Shown piece by piece: positions 8,907-18,458 of a stretch of DNA of 64,000 nt. Each line of letters begins with the position of its first letter. Positions within the stretch are counted from its first letter, which is position 1. A program made the position numbers and the translations under genes. This stretch comes from an uncultured Phocaeicola sp. (GTDB lineage: Bacteria > Bacteroidota > Bacteroidia > Bacteroidales > Bacteroidaceae): NCBI GenBank assembly GCA_947581855.1, contig CANPVZ010000022.1, forward strand, positions 1-64,000, written 5' to 3'. A model generated the notes under the pieces. That model worked only from the letters and a program-made list of their open reading frames with translations, was not told where the DNA came from and did no database searches.

Positions 8907-10118
8907 TTATCTTCTCGAACCTCCCGACTGATTACGCTTTATTCCATTCCCTGAAGAAACATTCCCCGACTTTTCTTTATCCGGATGATAAACTGCCTGT
9001 ACTGTGCGGGATGATCCACTCTGACGAACCAACTGTCCGGAGGAATTGCCGTTACGACTCGGACGAACATTTCGATTCGGTTTTGTCGATGAATCCGGTC
9101 TGCCAGTTCCCGAGCCCGGTCTGTTTTTATCTACTTTCAGATGACTATTTCCATTTGGTCTGTTTTGCTGCCGGTTCGGACGGTTGTTTTGATTTGGTCT
9201 GTTACCTTGGTTGGGCCTACTATTTTGCTCCGGCCGGTTATTCTGATTCGGGCGGTTACTTTGATTCGGGCGGTTATTCTGATCGGGACGATTATTTATA
9301 TGACTACCCGGACGTTCATTTCTATCCGGACGAATTTGAGTACTCGGATGACTATTCCCATTCGGACGATTTCCATGATTCGGTCGGTTATGTAATCCGG
9401 AATGTCCATTGGGACGTTCATCCCTATGGGGACGCACATTCGGACGAGTTCCCGAATGGGCATTATGGTTAGGACGATCATAATGTCCGGGATGCGAAGG
9501 CTCATATCTGGAAGGACGCTTATCTGGACGAACCGGAATCCTAAAATCATGCCAACGATGATCGGCAAATGATTTATGGTTTCGAATCCGACACAAAGGA
9601 CCATGATACATAGCGTGATGATAACGTCCGTGATAGTATCCTCCATGATAATGACTCCTGCTATGAACTCCATTATAAGTATAGAAATTTATAGGAATGG
9701 AGAAATAGAAGTAAGTAGGGTTCGCATATATCGTGTAAATCCGCAAGCGCCAATTATTACGGTCCTTATACACGGGACGATAAAAATACTCCTTATCAAC
9801 AAATTTTAGATATTGTTTACGGGACAATACATAACTCAAATCCTCATTCCGTATGTCCAAATACTCATAATAGCGGTCTACAGAATAATCGTTTCCACGC
9901 AACACTCCATCCATTACAAGCCGAACTGCCGAAAGAAAATCATAATTGATTTCGTAGACATCCGCATATTGAGTAGGATTCAAGTTCAATTCGTAAGCCA
10001 TACGATCCGACAAAAAACGTGCATTCTGACGAACTTCCGATATGCTCATTGCAGCCCGCACAGGTAAACCCCAAGATAAAAGGGCTATGCAAAACAAGGT
10101 AATAGTCAATCTTTTCAT
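8907..10118 (-). CDS. exported protein with an RPNQ/RPN-repeat tail
   Basis: Not recognised as a named family. 403 residues; a signal peptide (about 1-22, ending VRAA) precedes a folded-looking region (about 23-160) rich in Tyr, Asp and Arg that resembles small Bacteroides periplasmic proteins with helices such as MAYELNLNPTQYADVYEINYD. A His/Tyr-rich stretch (about 155-175) follows, then a long low-complexity tail of repeated RPNQNN, RPNG and RPDR units to the end, strongly basic and probably disordered. A tail like this could bind cell wall, polyanions or metal (inference). The minus-strand promoter motif TATATTTG lies 33 bp upstream. Single gene. Confidence 0.75.
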   Translation of the reverse strand: MKRLTITLFCIALLSWGLPVRAAMSISEVRQNARFLSDRMAYELNLNPTQYADVYEINYDFLSAVRLVMDGVLRGNDYSVDRYYEYLDIRNEDLSYVLSRKQYLKFVDKEYFYRPVYKDRNNWRLRIYTIYANPTYFYFSIPINFYTYNGVHSRSHYHGGYYHGRYHHAMYHGPLCRIRNHKSFADHRWHDFRIPVRPDKRPSRYEPSHPGHYDRPNHNAHSGTRPNVRPHRDERPNGHSGLHNRPNHGNRPNGNSHPSTQIRPDRNERPGSHINNRPDQNNRPNQSNRPNQNNRPEQNSRPNQGNRPNQNNRPNRQQNRPNGNSHLKVDKNRPGSGTGRPDSSTKPNRNVRPSRNGNSSGQLVRQSGSSRTVQAVYHPDKEKSGNVSSGNGIKRNQSGGSRR

Positions 10119-10151
10119 AATTGTTTTTCTGTTGTTCGTTTATTTATAGTG

Positions 10152-10159
10152 CAAATATA
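10152..10159 (-). promoter_or_regulatory. -7 promoter element of the RPNQ-repeat gene
   Basis: Minus-strand TATATTTG fits TAnnTTTG. Confidence 0.5.
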
Positions 10160-10259
10160 AGAAAGGAAAAATCCTCTTGACAACAGTTTTCCCCTAAATA
10201 TCAATAGGGGTTTCCCTATTTCTTTATAGGCATCTCTTCTACAGACTGCAATATTTTTT

Positions 10260-11108
10260 CTAACGCGGAGAGAACTTCACCAACCGTATTTCCTGTTCTT
10301 CCAATACAATCAGATGCTTCTTATACAATTCACCCACTGCTTTCTTGAAAGTTTTCTTGCTCACCCCGAAGGTATTGTAAATGTCTTCTGCATTACTTTT
10401 ATCATGAAATGGAATAGAGCCCTCATGTTCCTTTATGTATTGCAACAATACTTCTGCGAAATCATCTACTTTACGGGCACCGCCACGTTGCAATTCCAAA
10501 TCAATTTTAGCATCATCCCGAACCTGCTTTACATAAGCTTGCATTCGCATTCCGGTTTCTAAAGGCTGAAAGATCTCATTCTGATAAAGCAAACCGCCAT
10601 ATTTATTATCTACAATAGCCTTAAACCCTAAATCTGTCTTTTGCCAGACAAGAATGTCGACTAGCTCTCCGGCCTGATATTCGGGCATTTCTTTCGACAG
10701 ATAACGTTCCACCTTGGCTGACGCCACAATACGATAACTGTCTTCGTCGACATGCGCATGAACAATGTAGCTCCGTCCTACTTCCATTTTCATTTTCTGT
10801 TCTCTGAAAGGGACAAATAAATCTTTCATCAATCCCCAGTTCAAAAAGGCTCCGAACTGATTCACCCATGCCACTTCCAAATAAGCAAACTCACCCACTT
10901 GCACCAAAGGGGTAAGGGTGGTGGCAATCAAACGTTCTTCATTATCAAGATACACAAATACATTGAGCATATCACCGGGACGGCACCCTTCAGGCACATA
11001 ACGGGTTGGAAGCAGGATCTCCCCGTCTTCCCCTCCATCCAGATATACACCAAAATCTACTTCCTTTACTACCTCTAACTGATTGAATTTTCCTAATTTG
11101 ATATGCAT
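10260..11108 (-). CDS. S1-domain RNA-binding protein, CvfB-like
   Basis: A 282-residue soluble protein of the CvfB/YitL type: two or three tandem S1-like barrels (about 1-65, 67-130, 140-205) followed by a winged-helix-like C-terminus (about 220-280, SNAEDIYNTFGVSKKTFKKAVGELYKK). Repeated phrases such as VDFGVYLDGGEDGEILLPTRYVP and VNQFGAFLNWGLMKDLFVPF are the core strands of the S1 folds. The C-terminal helix-turn-helix is why such proteins are sometimes mislabelled as GntR regulators; in Gram-positive bacteria the family binds RNA and influences virulence gene expression. Promoter motif TAAGTTTG at 11148-11155. The RNA target is unknown. Confidence 0.85.
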   Translation of the reverse strand: MHIKLGKFNQLEVVKEVDFGVYLDGGEDGEILLPTRYVPEGCRPGDMLNVFVYLDNEERLIATTLTPLVQVGEFAYLEVAWVNQFGAFLNWGLMKDLFVPFREQKMKMEVGRSYIVHAHVDEDSYRIVASAKVERYLSKEMPEYQAGELVDILVWQKTDLGFKAIVDNKYGGLLYQNEIFQPLETGMRMQAYVKQVRDDAKIDLELQRGGARKVDDFAEVLLQYIKEHEGSIPFHDKSNAEDIYNTFGVSKKTFKKAVGELYKKHLIVLEEQEIRLVKFSPR

Positions 11109-11147
11109 ACGTTTTTATTTTCTAAACTTCATTTGTATCTGAGGGAG

Positions 11148-11155
11148 CAAACTTA
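11148..11155 (-). promoter_or_regulatory. -7 promoter element of the S1-domain gene
   Basis: Minus-strand TAAGTTTG fits TAnnTTTG. Confidence 0.5.
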
Positions 11156-11336
11156 CACAAAAAGAAGTTATTTCATACACTGGAAAGAAAGAAAATTCGG
11201 TTTCGCCAAAGAAAATGCACATGACCTTTCGCATTTCTTTAAATGCCTAACCAAAATTTATACATTATATATTTAACCAAAACATTTTTCATGTTTCTGC
11301 GTTTTCAATTACAGAATCAAAAAACGAACTAACCTT

Positions 11337-12275
11337 ATGAGAAAACTTTCTTTTATCCCGCTGTTGCTTTTAGCTATAGTCTCTTGTACCGATGATGACG
11401 ACTGCACAATGGAAGAAGCTAAAATGTCTCAAATACCTTTGGTGACTGCCACCATTGATGGAACACGAAATTATAATGGACCTCTGGAAGTACTTCCTTG
11501 CCAGGAAAACAGTAGCGTCTATATTGGAAATTATAATACGCAAGGAGCACAAACCCCGTTCCCTGCTTTTTATAATATCAAAAACGGTAAAGCGGAGCCC
11601 AGTGCCATGGCACTACGCCTTCCTAGCGGAACATATAATATACTTTATCGGGGAGCGCCGACCTATTTCACTACCAATACGGGAGTGTTGCGAGATCCGT
11701 CCCTGAGCATTGGAGGCGACCTTTCCAAGACAGAGTACACCTTGGTGCCTTACATAGCCGATACGACCTTTCATCCGGCTTACGAACTGGTATATGCTAC
11801 GCAAACTTTTACCGTTGGAAACGACTCTTTGCATGCTAATTTGCATCACGTAACAGCCGCATTGAACGTTACCGTACAGAATTCGAACGGAACAGCCATC
11901 ACTTCTGCCGTCGATTCCATGTGGGTACATATCGGAAGTATTGCTTATGCATTAAATGCTTATTCCGGTAACCCTACCCAACAAAACAAAACCGTAGCTT
12001 TTCCTCTGAATGAAAGCCTAGACAGCAAAACGTGGAGTGCGGAAAATATTTCATTACTTCCTTCGGCACCTCAGCCTCTTATGACCCTTTTTATACAGTT
12101 GAGCAACGGAACCGTAAAGAAATACAGCCGAAATCTGACGCATACCTTAAGTGCAGGCACACTCACCAGCATAACTTTATTCTTAAACGGAATTTCCATT
12201 GAAAGCCAAACCGGAAATTTTACTGTGGACGACTGGATTGAACAGTCGGAAGAGATAAATGTGCCCCCGCTATAA
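11337..12275 (+). CDS. FimB/Mfa2-like fimbrial-type lipoprotein
   Basis: A 312-residue lipoprotein (signal segment then lipobox AIVSC, lipidated Cys17, followed by an acidic DDDDC run that favours surface export in Bacteroidetes). The body is beta-rich and carries features of the FimB/Mfa2 anchor and fimbrillin-like group: two transthyretin-like halves, LRLPSGTYNILYRGAP in the first, LHANLHHVTAALNVTVQNS in the middle, and a C-terminal NFTVDDWIE strand typical of these proteins. No other pilus genes adjoin it, so it is an orphan. Sequence divergence in this family is high; the family call is a reasonable inference rather than certain. Confidence 0.6.
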   Translation: MRKLSFIPLLLLAIVSCTDDDDCTMEEAKMSQIPLVTATIDGTRNYNGPLEVLPCQENSSVYIGNYNTQGAQTPFPAFYNIKNGKAEPSAMALRLPSGTYNILYRGAPTYFTTNTGVLRDPSLSIGGDLSKTEYTLVPYIADTTFHPAYELVYATQTFTVGNDSLHANLHHVTAALNVTVQNSNGTAITSAVDSMWVHIGSIAYALNAYSGNPTQQNKTVAFPLNESLDSKTWSAENISLLPSAPQPLMTLFIQLSNGTVKKYSRNLTHTLSAGTLTSITLFLNGISIESQTGNFTVDDWIEQSEEINVPPL

Positions 12276-12358
12276 TCAAGGATAAGCAAGCCGGAAAGGA
12301 ATGTTTTAACAGATTATAATCATTCTATTATCTCATTCATTACTGACAGGCTCTTCTT

Positions 12359-13063
12359 CTACTTTGTAAAAGGAATAAACGAACCATCTGTTTCCGGTCG
12401 TCCTATTCCGGCAGTTTGAATACGTCCGTCCACCAGATGAATAGTCCGGTCGGTCAGAGAAGCAAGATTCTCATCATGTGTTACAATAACGAAAGTTTGT
12501 CCGAACGTATCGCGAAGATGAAAAAACAATTGATGCAGTTCTTCTTTATTACGACTATCCAGACTGCCGGATGGCTCATCGGCTAAAATTACAGCCGGGT
12601 TATTGATCAAAGCACGAGCCACCGCCACCCGCTGTTTTTCACCTCCCGATAGCTCATTCGGTTTATGCATAGCACGTTCCGTCAAATTCATAAAATCAAG
12701 AATCTCCCTGGCACGCGCCAAAGCCTGTTTGTTAGAAATGCCCGCTATATAAGCTGGAATCATGATATTCTCAATCGCAGTAAACTCGGGTAAAAGCTGA
12801 TGAAACTGAAAGACAAAACCGATATGGCGGTTACGGAAAGCGGAAAGTTCTTTCTCTTTTAAGTTGTTTACCTCCACCCCATCGATATGCAAAACTCCGG
12901 AGTCCGGCTGATCAAGCGTCCCCATAATCTGAAGCAGTGTTGTTTTTCCCGCACCACTCGGACCGACAATACTTACCACTTCCCCTTTTTCGATGGAAAG
13001 GTCAATTCCTTTTAATACCTGCAAAGAGCCGAAACTCTTCGTTATACCTTGTATTTCAATCAT
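12359..13063 (-). CDS. ABC transporter ATP-binding protein, LolD/MacB-like
   Basis: A 234-residue ATPase subunit. Walker [10 protein letters not shown] (about 34-42), Q-loop [21 protein letters not shown] signature [15 protein letters not shown] (about 138-152), Walker [12 protein letters not shown] and the switch histidine in [11 protein letters not shown] are all intact. The Q-loop phrase and short length match the LolD/MacB group, which drives lipoprotein release or mechanotransmission across the periplasm. No permease gene adjoins it; the partner must be encoded elsewhere. Its start overlaps the end of tcdA by 4 bp, so it is the last gene of the antiporter-tcdA operon. Confidence 0.85.
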   Translation of the reverse strand: MIEIQGITKSFGSLQVLKGIDLSIEKGEVVSIVGPSGAGKTTLLQIMGTLDQPDSGVLHIDGVEVNNLKEKELSAFRNRHIGFVFQFHQLLPEFTAIENIMIPAYIAGISNKQALARAREILDFMNLTERAMHKPNELSGGEKQRVAVARALINNPAVILADEPSGSLDSRNKEELHQLFFHLRDTFGQTFVIVTHDENLASLTDRTIHLVDGRIQTAGIGRPETDGSFIPFTK

Positions 13064-13776
13064 AATTTCCGTATTACATATTCAGCCAGATAACAACCGA
13101 ATACGGCAGGCATATAGCTCACCGTCCCCGCTGTAGACTTTTTATTTTGTTCATCTTCCGTTAAAATCACGGCATCCGGATTCGCTTGCTCGGTACTGAA
13201 AACTACCGGAAGTTTCCGTTTCATCCCCATCTTCTGCAACCGTTTCCGAACGGCCTTACTGAGTCCGCAATGATAGGTTTCCCATAAATCGGCAAAACGT
13301 ATCTGCGTGATATCACTTTTAGCACCCGCTCCCATACTCGAAACAATCTTCAAGTTCCTTTGCCAGGCATTATATATAAGATAACATTTTGGGGAAATCG
13401 TATCGATGGCATCCACAATAAAATCATAAGAATCGGCATCAAGCAAGGCCGGAATATTCTCGTCTTTCAAATAAACGGACAATACCTTTAATTGAAGTTC
13501 CGGATTAATATCTTTAAAGCGACGGGCCAACACCTCCGCTTTCCGTTCGCCTATTGTAGAATGCAGAGCAGGAAGCTGACGGTTGATATTAGTCGGTTGC
13601 ACCGTATCGGCATCGACTATTGTCATACGTCCCACTCCCGCACGACAAATCATTTCCGCCGCATATGCTCCGACTCCTCCCACGCCCACTACCAATATAT
13701 GAGCCTTCCGCAAACGCTCCATCTTTTCATCTCCTAACAGGAGCCTTGTCCGCTGCATCCAGTCTACCGTATCCAT
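13060..13776 (-). CDS. tcdA: tRNA threonylcarbamoyladenosine dehydratase
   Basis: E1-like (ThiF/MoeB superfamily) ATP-dependent enzyme that cyclises t6A37 of ANN-decoding tRNAs into ct6A. The nucleotide-binding motif [20 protein letters not shown] (about 30-49), the [15 protein letters not shown] loop and the [10 protein letters not shown] region are those of TcdA (CsdL/YgdL), and the length, 238 residues, is right. Compared with ThiF/MoeB it has no zinc-binding CxxC pair near the C-terminus. It lies directly behind the antiporter gene (adjacent stop and start) and overlaps the ABC gene by 4 bp. Confidence 0.9.
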   Translation of the reverse strand: MDTVDWMQRTRLLLGDEKMERLRKAHILVVGVGGVGAYAAEMICRAGVGRMTIVDADTVQPTNINRQLPALHSTIGERKAEVLARRFKDINPELQLKVLSVYLKDENIPALLDADSYDFIVDAIDTISPKCYLIYNAWQRNLKIVSSMGAGAKSDITQIRFADLWETYHCGLSKAVRKRLQKMGMKRKLPVVFSTEQANPDAVILTEDEQNKKSTAGTVSYMPAVFGCYLAEYVIRKL

Positions 13777-15912
13777 CTATGCGTCGCCTTTTCTAAACCA
13801 TTTATAAATCCAATTTGTAATCACTTCATAAGCGCGTCCTTCCGTCTCTCCACGCGGGTCGGAGAAAGAAACAATCTCCTGCGGCTCACCAAACTGGTCG
13901 GGGTAAACAATCAATAAACTGTTGTTGGCGAAATAACGGCTGATTTGCAAGGGTAACTTCTCAAACGAAGGAAGATAAGAAATAGATCCTTTACGAGCCG
14001 AAACCACTACAAACAAATGGTCGAAGTTTACCTGTCCGGTAAGCAGCAGCAAATCATCCCAATCTTCTAACTCCGAGAATTCCGTTGCCGTATCGGCTTC
14101 CAGTTTCGTCACCACACCGCGCAATAACCCCAAAGTACCCTGATTGGCAAAGAAATGCACCCTACAAGCTAATTGCTTACTAATCCGGCACAACTGCGTC
14201 ACCCACTTTATAAAACCGGCTTCATATTCGGCTTTCGGCGGAACAGCCACTACGATACGCCGTAATGTATTAACCGGCATCAGGAATTTTGCAATCAGAA
14301 TCTGCCGATGGGTACCTTTCAGCAAGCTCTCGGTCATTGTTCCGAAAAAAGAATCCATCAGATTTGTCTTCCGGTGAAGTCCTATTACCACATCTGTAAT
14401 TTCATTTTCTTTCACCGTATGTACAATGCCTTGCGCTATATTCAAACTATAACGAAGCACTGTTTTCACTTCCGTATCAACCGCAGCCGCAATCATAGCC
14501 GCCCGTTCCAAGTTCCGTTTAGCAATCATCTCTTTTGCCTCGGAAGTATTGTTGTCGTTTACCACATTCAAGGCCACCAACGAATTTTTCTGCCTCGGAT
14601 TCTTCATCATCAGCGAAATCTCCACCAAACCTTCTATCGTATCGGGGTTCGCTACGGATATCAGAATCCGTTCCTTTTCCTTATCTTTATTATCCGAAGT
14701 AGCATCTTCTTGTGTAACAATACGACGTGCGGCACGCTCCGTCACGATGGAACTGATGATGCAAGTAAAAAGAATCATCACTACCGTACCGTTCAATACA
14801 TCATCGTTCAGCAACCGTTCGCCGTTTTCCATAATGATTCCATGGCCTATCAACACCGCGGCCAAGGTTGCCGCCGCCTGTGCATTACTCAATCCGAATA
14901 TAAGGCTGCGCTCTTCTTTTTTCATTCCATACAACTTTTGGGTAATCCATGCGGCAACCCATTTACTAAGAGTCGCCACCACCGTCATTACTACGGCCAC
15001 TTTCAAAGCCTCTCCTTGGGTAAACAAGCAACGCACATCAATTATCATTCCCACCCCTATCAAGAAATAAGGTATAAAAAGCGCATTTCCCACAAACTCT
15101 ATACGATTCATCAAAGGAGAAACATGCGGTACAAAACGGTTCAGCACCAAGCCTGCAAGGAATGCTCCCAAAATGCCTTCCATCCCTACCAATTCCATGA
15201 GTCCGCCTCCTAGAAAGACCATTGCCAGCACAAAGACAAACTGCATCACCGCATCATCATACTTACGAAAAAAGTAGCGGCTGATACGCGGCATAAAGAA
15301 AACAATTAGGAAAGAAAGAAATATAACTTTGAGTACCAGGAATATCCAAAAAGTCCCTCCTTCTTCACCTTTGTACATACCGCCAATCACCGCCAACACC
15401 AATAAAGCCAGCACGACGGTAACAGCAGTTCCCCCAATAGTGATGCTCACGCTTCGCAAACGCGACAGTCCATACCGGCTAATTACCGGATAAGCAATCA
15501 GCGTATGACTGGCATACATACTTGCCAGCAGAATAGAGGTAATCAAACTGTACCCCAACAAAGACATGCTGCTCCAGATACCCAGCCCCATCGGTATAAT
15601 AAAGGTAAACAAGCCGAAGACCAGTCCTTTTGTCCGGTTCTTCTTGAAATCATCCATATCCATTTCAAGACCGGCCAAAAACATGATATAATAAAGTCCT
15701 ACTTTACCGAAAAGCTCGAAACTGCTGTCACGCTCCAGGATATTGAACCCAAACTTGCCTACCAGTACTCCCGCCAATATCATACCGACAATATGAGGTA
15801 TGCGCAAGCGTCCCATTACCATCGGTGCAAACAAGATGATAATCAATACCAGGAAAAACACCCATGTAGGGTCGGTTACCGGAAGAGTTATATGATAATC
15901 AAGCCATTCCAT
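13777..15912 (-). CDS. monovalent cation:proton antiporter (CPA2, KefB-like) with a C-terminal stress-protein-like region
   Basis: Inner-membrane exchanger. Twelve or so hydrophobic segments fill residues 1-410, with the CPA2 landmarks RLRIPHIVGMILAGVLVG and GAFLAGLVLNRFVP; the remaining 300 residues are soluble and look like one or two universal-stress-protein-type domains (for example KNSLVALNVVNDNN and TDVVIGLHRKTNLMDSFFG, the latter with a nucleotide-loop look). I place the start at 15912 (protein begins MEWLDYHIT, 711 residues). An ATG exists at 15948 but it lies inside the TAATTTTG promoter motif (15946-15953), so it cannot be on the transcript. First gene of the operon with tcdA and the ABC ATPase. 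Ion specificity is not readable. Confidence 0.85.
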   Translation of the reverse strand: MEWLDYHITLPVTDPTWVFFLVLIIILFAPMVMGRLRIPHIVGMILAGVLVGKFGFNILERDSSFELFGKVGLYYIMFLAGLEMDMDDFKKNRTKGLVFGLFTFIIPMGLGIWSSMSLLGYSLITSILLASMYASHTLIAYPVISRYGLSRLRSVSITIGGTAVTVVLALLVLAVIGGMYKGEEGGTFWIFLVLKVIFLSFLIVFFMPRISRYFFRKYDDAVMQFVFVLAMVFLGGGLMELVGMEGILGAFLAGLVLNRFVPHVSPLMNRIEFVGNALFIPYFLIGVGMIIDVRCLFTQGEALKVAVVMTVVATLSKWVAAWITQKLYGMKKEERSLIFGLSNAQAAATLAAVLIGHGIIMENGERLLNDDVLNGTVVMILFTCIISSIVTERAARRIVTQEDATSDNKDKEKERILISVANPDTIEGLVEISLMMKNPRQKNSLVALNVVNDNNTSEAKEMIAKRNLERAAMIAAAVDTEVKTVLRYSLNIAQGIVHTVKENEITDVVIGLHRKTNLMDSFFGTMTESLLKGTHRQILIAKFLMPVNTLRRIVVAVPPKAEYEAGFIKWVTQLCRISKQLACRVHFFANQGTLGLLRGVVTKLEADTATEFSELEDWDDLLLLTGQVNFDHLFVVVSARKGSISYLPSFEKLPLQISRYFANNSLLIVYPDQFGEPQEIVSFSDPRGETEGRAYEVITNWIYKWFRKGDA

Positions 15913-15945
15913 ATTTTCGACATCTGCGATACTACAAATCTTGCA

Positions 15946-15953
15946 CAAAATTA
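15946..15953 (-). promoter_or_regulatory. -7 promoter element of the antiporter-tcdA-ABC operon
   Basis: Minus-strand TAATTTTG fits TAnnTTTG; it decides the antiporter start in favour of the downstream ATG at 15912. Confidence 0.55.
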
Positions 15954-16049
15954 CGAAAAAACTTCAGCTTACAGCTCTCTTTCATTAAAGAAAGAAGATT
16001 AAAACTTCTTTTTTTCAACGTTTTATAATGATTTATAGACAAAATGTTC

Positions 16050-16057
16050 TATTTTTG
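16050..16057 (+). promoter_or_regulatory. -7 promoter element of asd
   Basis: TATTTTTG fits TAnnTTTG, 47 bp before the ATG. Confidence 0.5.
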
Positions 16058-16104
16058 CACTCCAATATCATACATTATTAACGCTTTATAAAAGAAATAA
16101 CAAA

Positions 16105-17115
16105 ATGAAAGTAGCAATTGTTGGTGCGAGCGGAGCTGTAGGACAGGAGTTCCTTCGCGTGCTCGATGAAAGAAATTTTCCGATTGATGAATTAGTGTTA
16201 TTCGGTTCTTCACGCAGTGCCGGACGAAAATACACCTTCCGCGGTAAAGAGATCGAGGTCAAACTTTTGCAACATAATGATGACTTCAAAGGGGTTGATA
16301 TTGCTTTCACTTCTGCCGGTGCAGGAACTTCTAAAGAATATGCCGAAACGATTACCAAATACGGAGCCGTGATGATTGATAACTCCAGCGCATACCGTAT
16401 GGACAACGATGTTCCGTTGGTTGTGCCCGAAGTAAATGCGGAAGATGCACTCGAACGTCCGCGCGGTATCATTGCCAACCCTAACTGCACTACCATCCAA
16501 ATGGTTGTAGCATTGAAGGCTATCGAACAAATTTCTCATATTAAACGTGTACACGTGGCTACCTATCAGGCTGCCAGCGGTGCCGGAGCCGCCGCTATGG
16601 ACGAACTTTACGAACAATACCGCCAAGTGTTGGCTGGCGAACCTGTGACCGTTGAGAAATTCGCTTATCAACTGGCCTTCAACTTAATTCCTCAAATAGA
16701 CGTATTTACCGACAACGGATATACCAAAGAAGAGATGAAGATGTTTAACGAGACACGCAAAATCATGCACTCGGATGTGAAAACCAGCGCTACCTGTGTG
16801 CGTGTTCCCGCTCTCCGTTCTCACTCCGAAAGCATTTGGGTGGAAACAGAACGTCCGGTTTCCGTAGAGGAAGCTCGCGAAGCTTTTGCCAAAGGCGAAG
16901 GTCTGGTATTGATGGACAATCCTGCAGAAAAAGAATATCCTATGCCACTGTTCCTTGCCGGAAAAGACCCCGTATACGTAGGACGTATCCGCAAAGATTT
17001 ATCGGACGAAAACGGATTGACATTCTGGATTGTAGGCGACCAGATCAAGAAAGGCGCCGCACTGAATGCCGTTCAGATTGCCGAATATTTGATTAAAGTA
17101 GGAAACATCAAATAA
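16105..17115 (+). CDS. asd: aspartate-semialdehyde dehydrogenase
   Basis: NADPH-dependent reduction of aspartyl phosphate to aspartate semialdehyde, the branch point for lysine/diaminopimelate, threonine and methionine. The Rossmann motif [15 protein letters not shown] (about 6-20), the NADP-binding GSSRSAG loop, the catalytic cysteine Cys128 in NPNCTTIQ and the C-terminal catalytic-domain segments [20 protein letters not shown] and [15 protein letters not shown] are present. The length of 336 residues is standard for the Gram-positive/Bacteroidetes type. Single gene with a strong bidirectional terminator behind it. Confidence 0.95.
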   Translation: MKVAIVGASGAVGQEFLRVLDERNFPIDELVLFGSSRSAGRKYTFRGKEIEVKLLQHNDDFKGVDIAFTSAGAGTSKEYAETITKYGAVMIDNSSAYRMDNDVPLVVPEVNAEDALERPRGIIANPNCTTIQMVVALKAIEQISHIKRVHVATYQAASGAGAAAMDELYEQYRQVLAGEPVTVEKFAYQLAFNLIPQIDVFTDNGYTKEEMKMFNETRKIMHSDVKTSATCVRVPALRSHSESIWVETERPVSVEEAREAFAKGEGLVLMDNPAEKEYPMPLFLAGKDPVYVGRIRKDLSDENGLTFWIVGDQIKKGAALNAVQIAEYLIKVGNIK

Positions 17116-17129
17116 CTTTCTGTTCCGAA

Positions 17130-17180
17130 TAACACAACCGGGCTGCCTCTAAATAAAAAAGGAGGCAGCCCGGTTGCGTT
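17130..17180. terminator. bidirectional terminator between asd and the exonuclease gene
   Basis: ACAACCGGGCTGCCTC pairs with GAGGCAGCCCGGTTG around TAAATAAAAAAG: a near-perfect stem of about 15 bp between two convergent genes. Confidence 0.8.
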
Positions 17181-17688
17181 ATCCGCACATATGCTTATCA
17201 AACAAAGTCAAAGCAATATGCGCACAAGCCTCTGCGTCTGCCAATGCGTGGTGGTGATGGGTTAAATCGTAACCGCAATACGCGGCTACGGTATGTAGTT
17301 GATAATTAGGAAGTCCTTTCCATATTCGACGGGACATTTGTAACGTACAGAAGAATTGATAATCCGGATAATCCAATTGATAAGTGCGGAAGACAGCCTT
17401 CAGACAACTTTCATCGAACGCCTTATTATGAGCGATAAGAGGCAATCCTTCTATTTTAGGAGCAACCTGTTTCCATACTTCTGAAAAGACAGGCGCATTC
17501 TCCGTATCGGCAGAGCACAAACCATGTACGCGAGTAGTCCAATAGGTATAATAATCCGGCTCGGGATGAATCAAGCTGTAAAAAGAATCTGTAATCTCCC
17601 CGTTCCGAACTACGACCACGCCTACACTACATACACTGGAGCGCTGTTCGTTGGCCGTTTCAAAATCTATGGCTGCAAAATCCATCAT
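17179..17688 (-). CDS. 3'-5' exonuclease, DnaQ-like (DEDDh)
   Basis: A 169-residue stand-alone exonuclease domain of the DNA polymerase III epsilon type. The DEDDh residues are visible: Asp and Glu in AAIDFETANE (about 5-14), Asp in AHNKAFDESCL, and the His and Asp in HHHALADAEACAHI. Many bacteria carry such small proofreading-like exonucleases unconnected with the replicase; the substrate (DNA repair or RNA trimming) is not decided by sequence. There is no BRCT or helicase appendix. Confidence 0.88.
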   Translation of the reverse strand: MMDFAAIDFETANEQRSSVCSVGVVVVRNGEITDSFYSLIHPEPDYYTYWTTRVHGLCSADTENAPVFSEVWKQVAPKIEGLPLIAHNKAFDESCLKAVFRTYQLDYPDYQFFCTLQMSRRIWKGLPNYQLHTVAAYCGYDLTHHHHALADAEACAHIALTLFDKHMCG

Positions 17689-17738
17689 GGAAAGAGTATC
17701 AAAAAGAGTTTTTAAAGAAAAAGGGAGATATAAAGAAA

Positions 17739-17784
17739 AGTCTTATTCACTGCACGGAACTTCCTGCAATCAATAAGACTTCTA
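17739..17784 (-). terminator. terminator after the FKBP gene
   Basis: AAGTCTTATT pairs with AATAAGACTT on the minus strand and is followed by TTCTTTATAT. Confidence 0.65.
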
Positions 17785-17815
17785 TTTCACACCTAAAGAC
17801 TTTTAATAGGTTCTA

Positions 17816-18448
17816 TCACTTCCAATCCGGCACCGGATTGCTGCTTGTATATTCATCCTCCGGATAAATCTTCACGAGCTTCACATCAAAACGTAATAAA
17901 CTGTATTCCAGAATATCCGTTGATGTTCCGGCCATTACCCCCGGACCATAAGCTAATGACCAAGGAATAAAGAGTTCCCAGCGGTCACCTTCTTTCATCT
18001 GCTGCAACGCCGTAGTCCAACCATTAATCAACGAAGAAACCTTAAATTTCGCCGGCACAGCCGATTCAAGTTTCAACGAACCTTTATAGGATTGGTCGAA
18101 CACATCTTCGTTAATCAACATTCCCCGATAGTGCACTCTCACCGTATCATTGAACATGGCTTTTCTCTCCCCGCTACCTTTCTCCAATACCTTTACATAG
18201 ATACAGTCCAAAGGGTCTGTTCCTCCAATAATGCCACTTTGATTGTTTCCGCTCAAGGTGTAAGACTTGATAATCTGCCATTCTCCCGAAGAATTGGTTT
18301 GAGCCAAGTTCACAATGGAGTCCAAATACTGTTGGTTCCGTGCCTGCCAGTTTGCAAAACGATATTCTTCAGTCGTTTCATCGCAAGCTGTCAACACAAA
18401 AAGGGTCAAGAACAAAGAGCTAACTATAAAATATAAACTTCTTCTCAT
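17816..18448 (-). CDS. FKBP-type peptidyl-prolyl isomerase lipoprotein
   Basis: A 210-residue lipoprotein (lipobox VLTAC, Cys22). The C-terminal half (about 95-200) is an FKBP fold: NDTVRVHYRGMLINEDVFDQS, then SSLINGWTTALQQMKEGDRWE and LFIPWSLAYGP, ending in the strand LLRFDVKLVKIY. These are the positions of the proline-isomerase pocket; the VINGW tryptophan is kept. The N-terminal 70 residues are a helical spacer. It probably helps fold outer-membrane or periplasmic proteins. It lies 10 bp downstream of the glycyl-tRNA synthetase gene, so the two are probably co-transcribed. Confidence 0.88.
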   Translation of the reverse strand: MRRSLYFIVSSLFLTLFVLTACDETTEEYRFANWQARNQQYLDSIVNLAQTNSSGEWQIIKSYTLSGNNQSGIIGGTDPLDCIYVKVLEKGSGERKAMFNDTVRVHYRGMLINEDVFDQSYKGSLKLESAVPAKFKVSSLINGWTTALQQMKEGDRWELFIPWSLAYGPGVMAGTSTDILEYSLLRFDVKLVKIYPEDEYTSSNPVPDWK

Positions 18449-18458
18449 TATAAGATTT

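Noticed and set aside
8903..9472. Long plus-strand open frame (189 codons) rich in Asp/Tyr/Ser opposite the RPNQ-repeat gene
   Set aside because: It mirrors the repetitive minus-strand gene codon for codon, has no promoter or signal sequence of its own, and the minus-strand frame has a signal peptide and promoter motif.
14308..15213. Plus-strand 301-codon open frame inside the antiporter gene
   Set aside because: Antisense to a clear membrane protein; its composition (many His, Arg, Gln, Tyr) is what the complement of hydrophobic codons gives.
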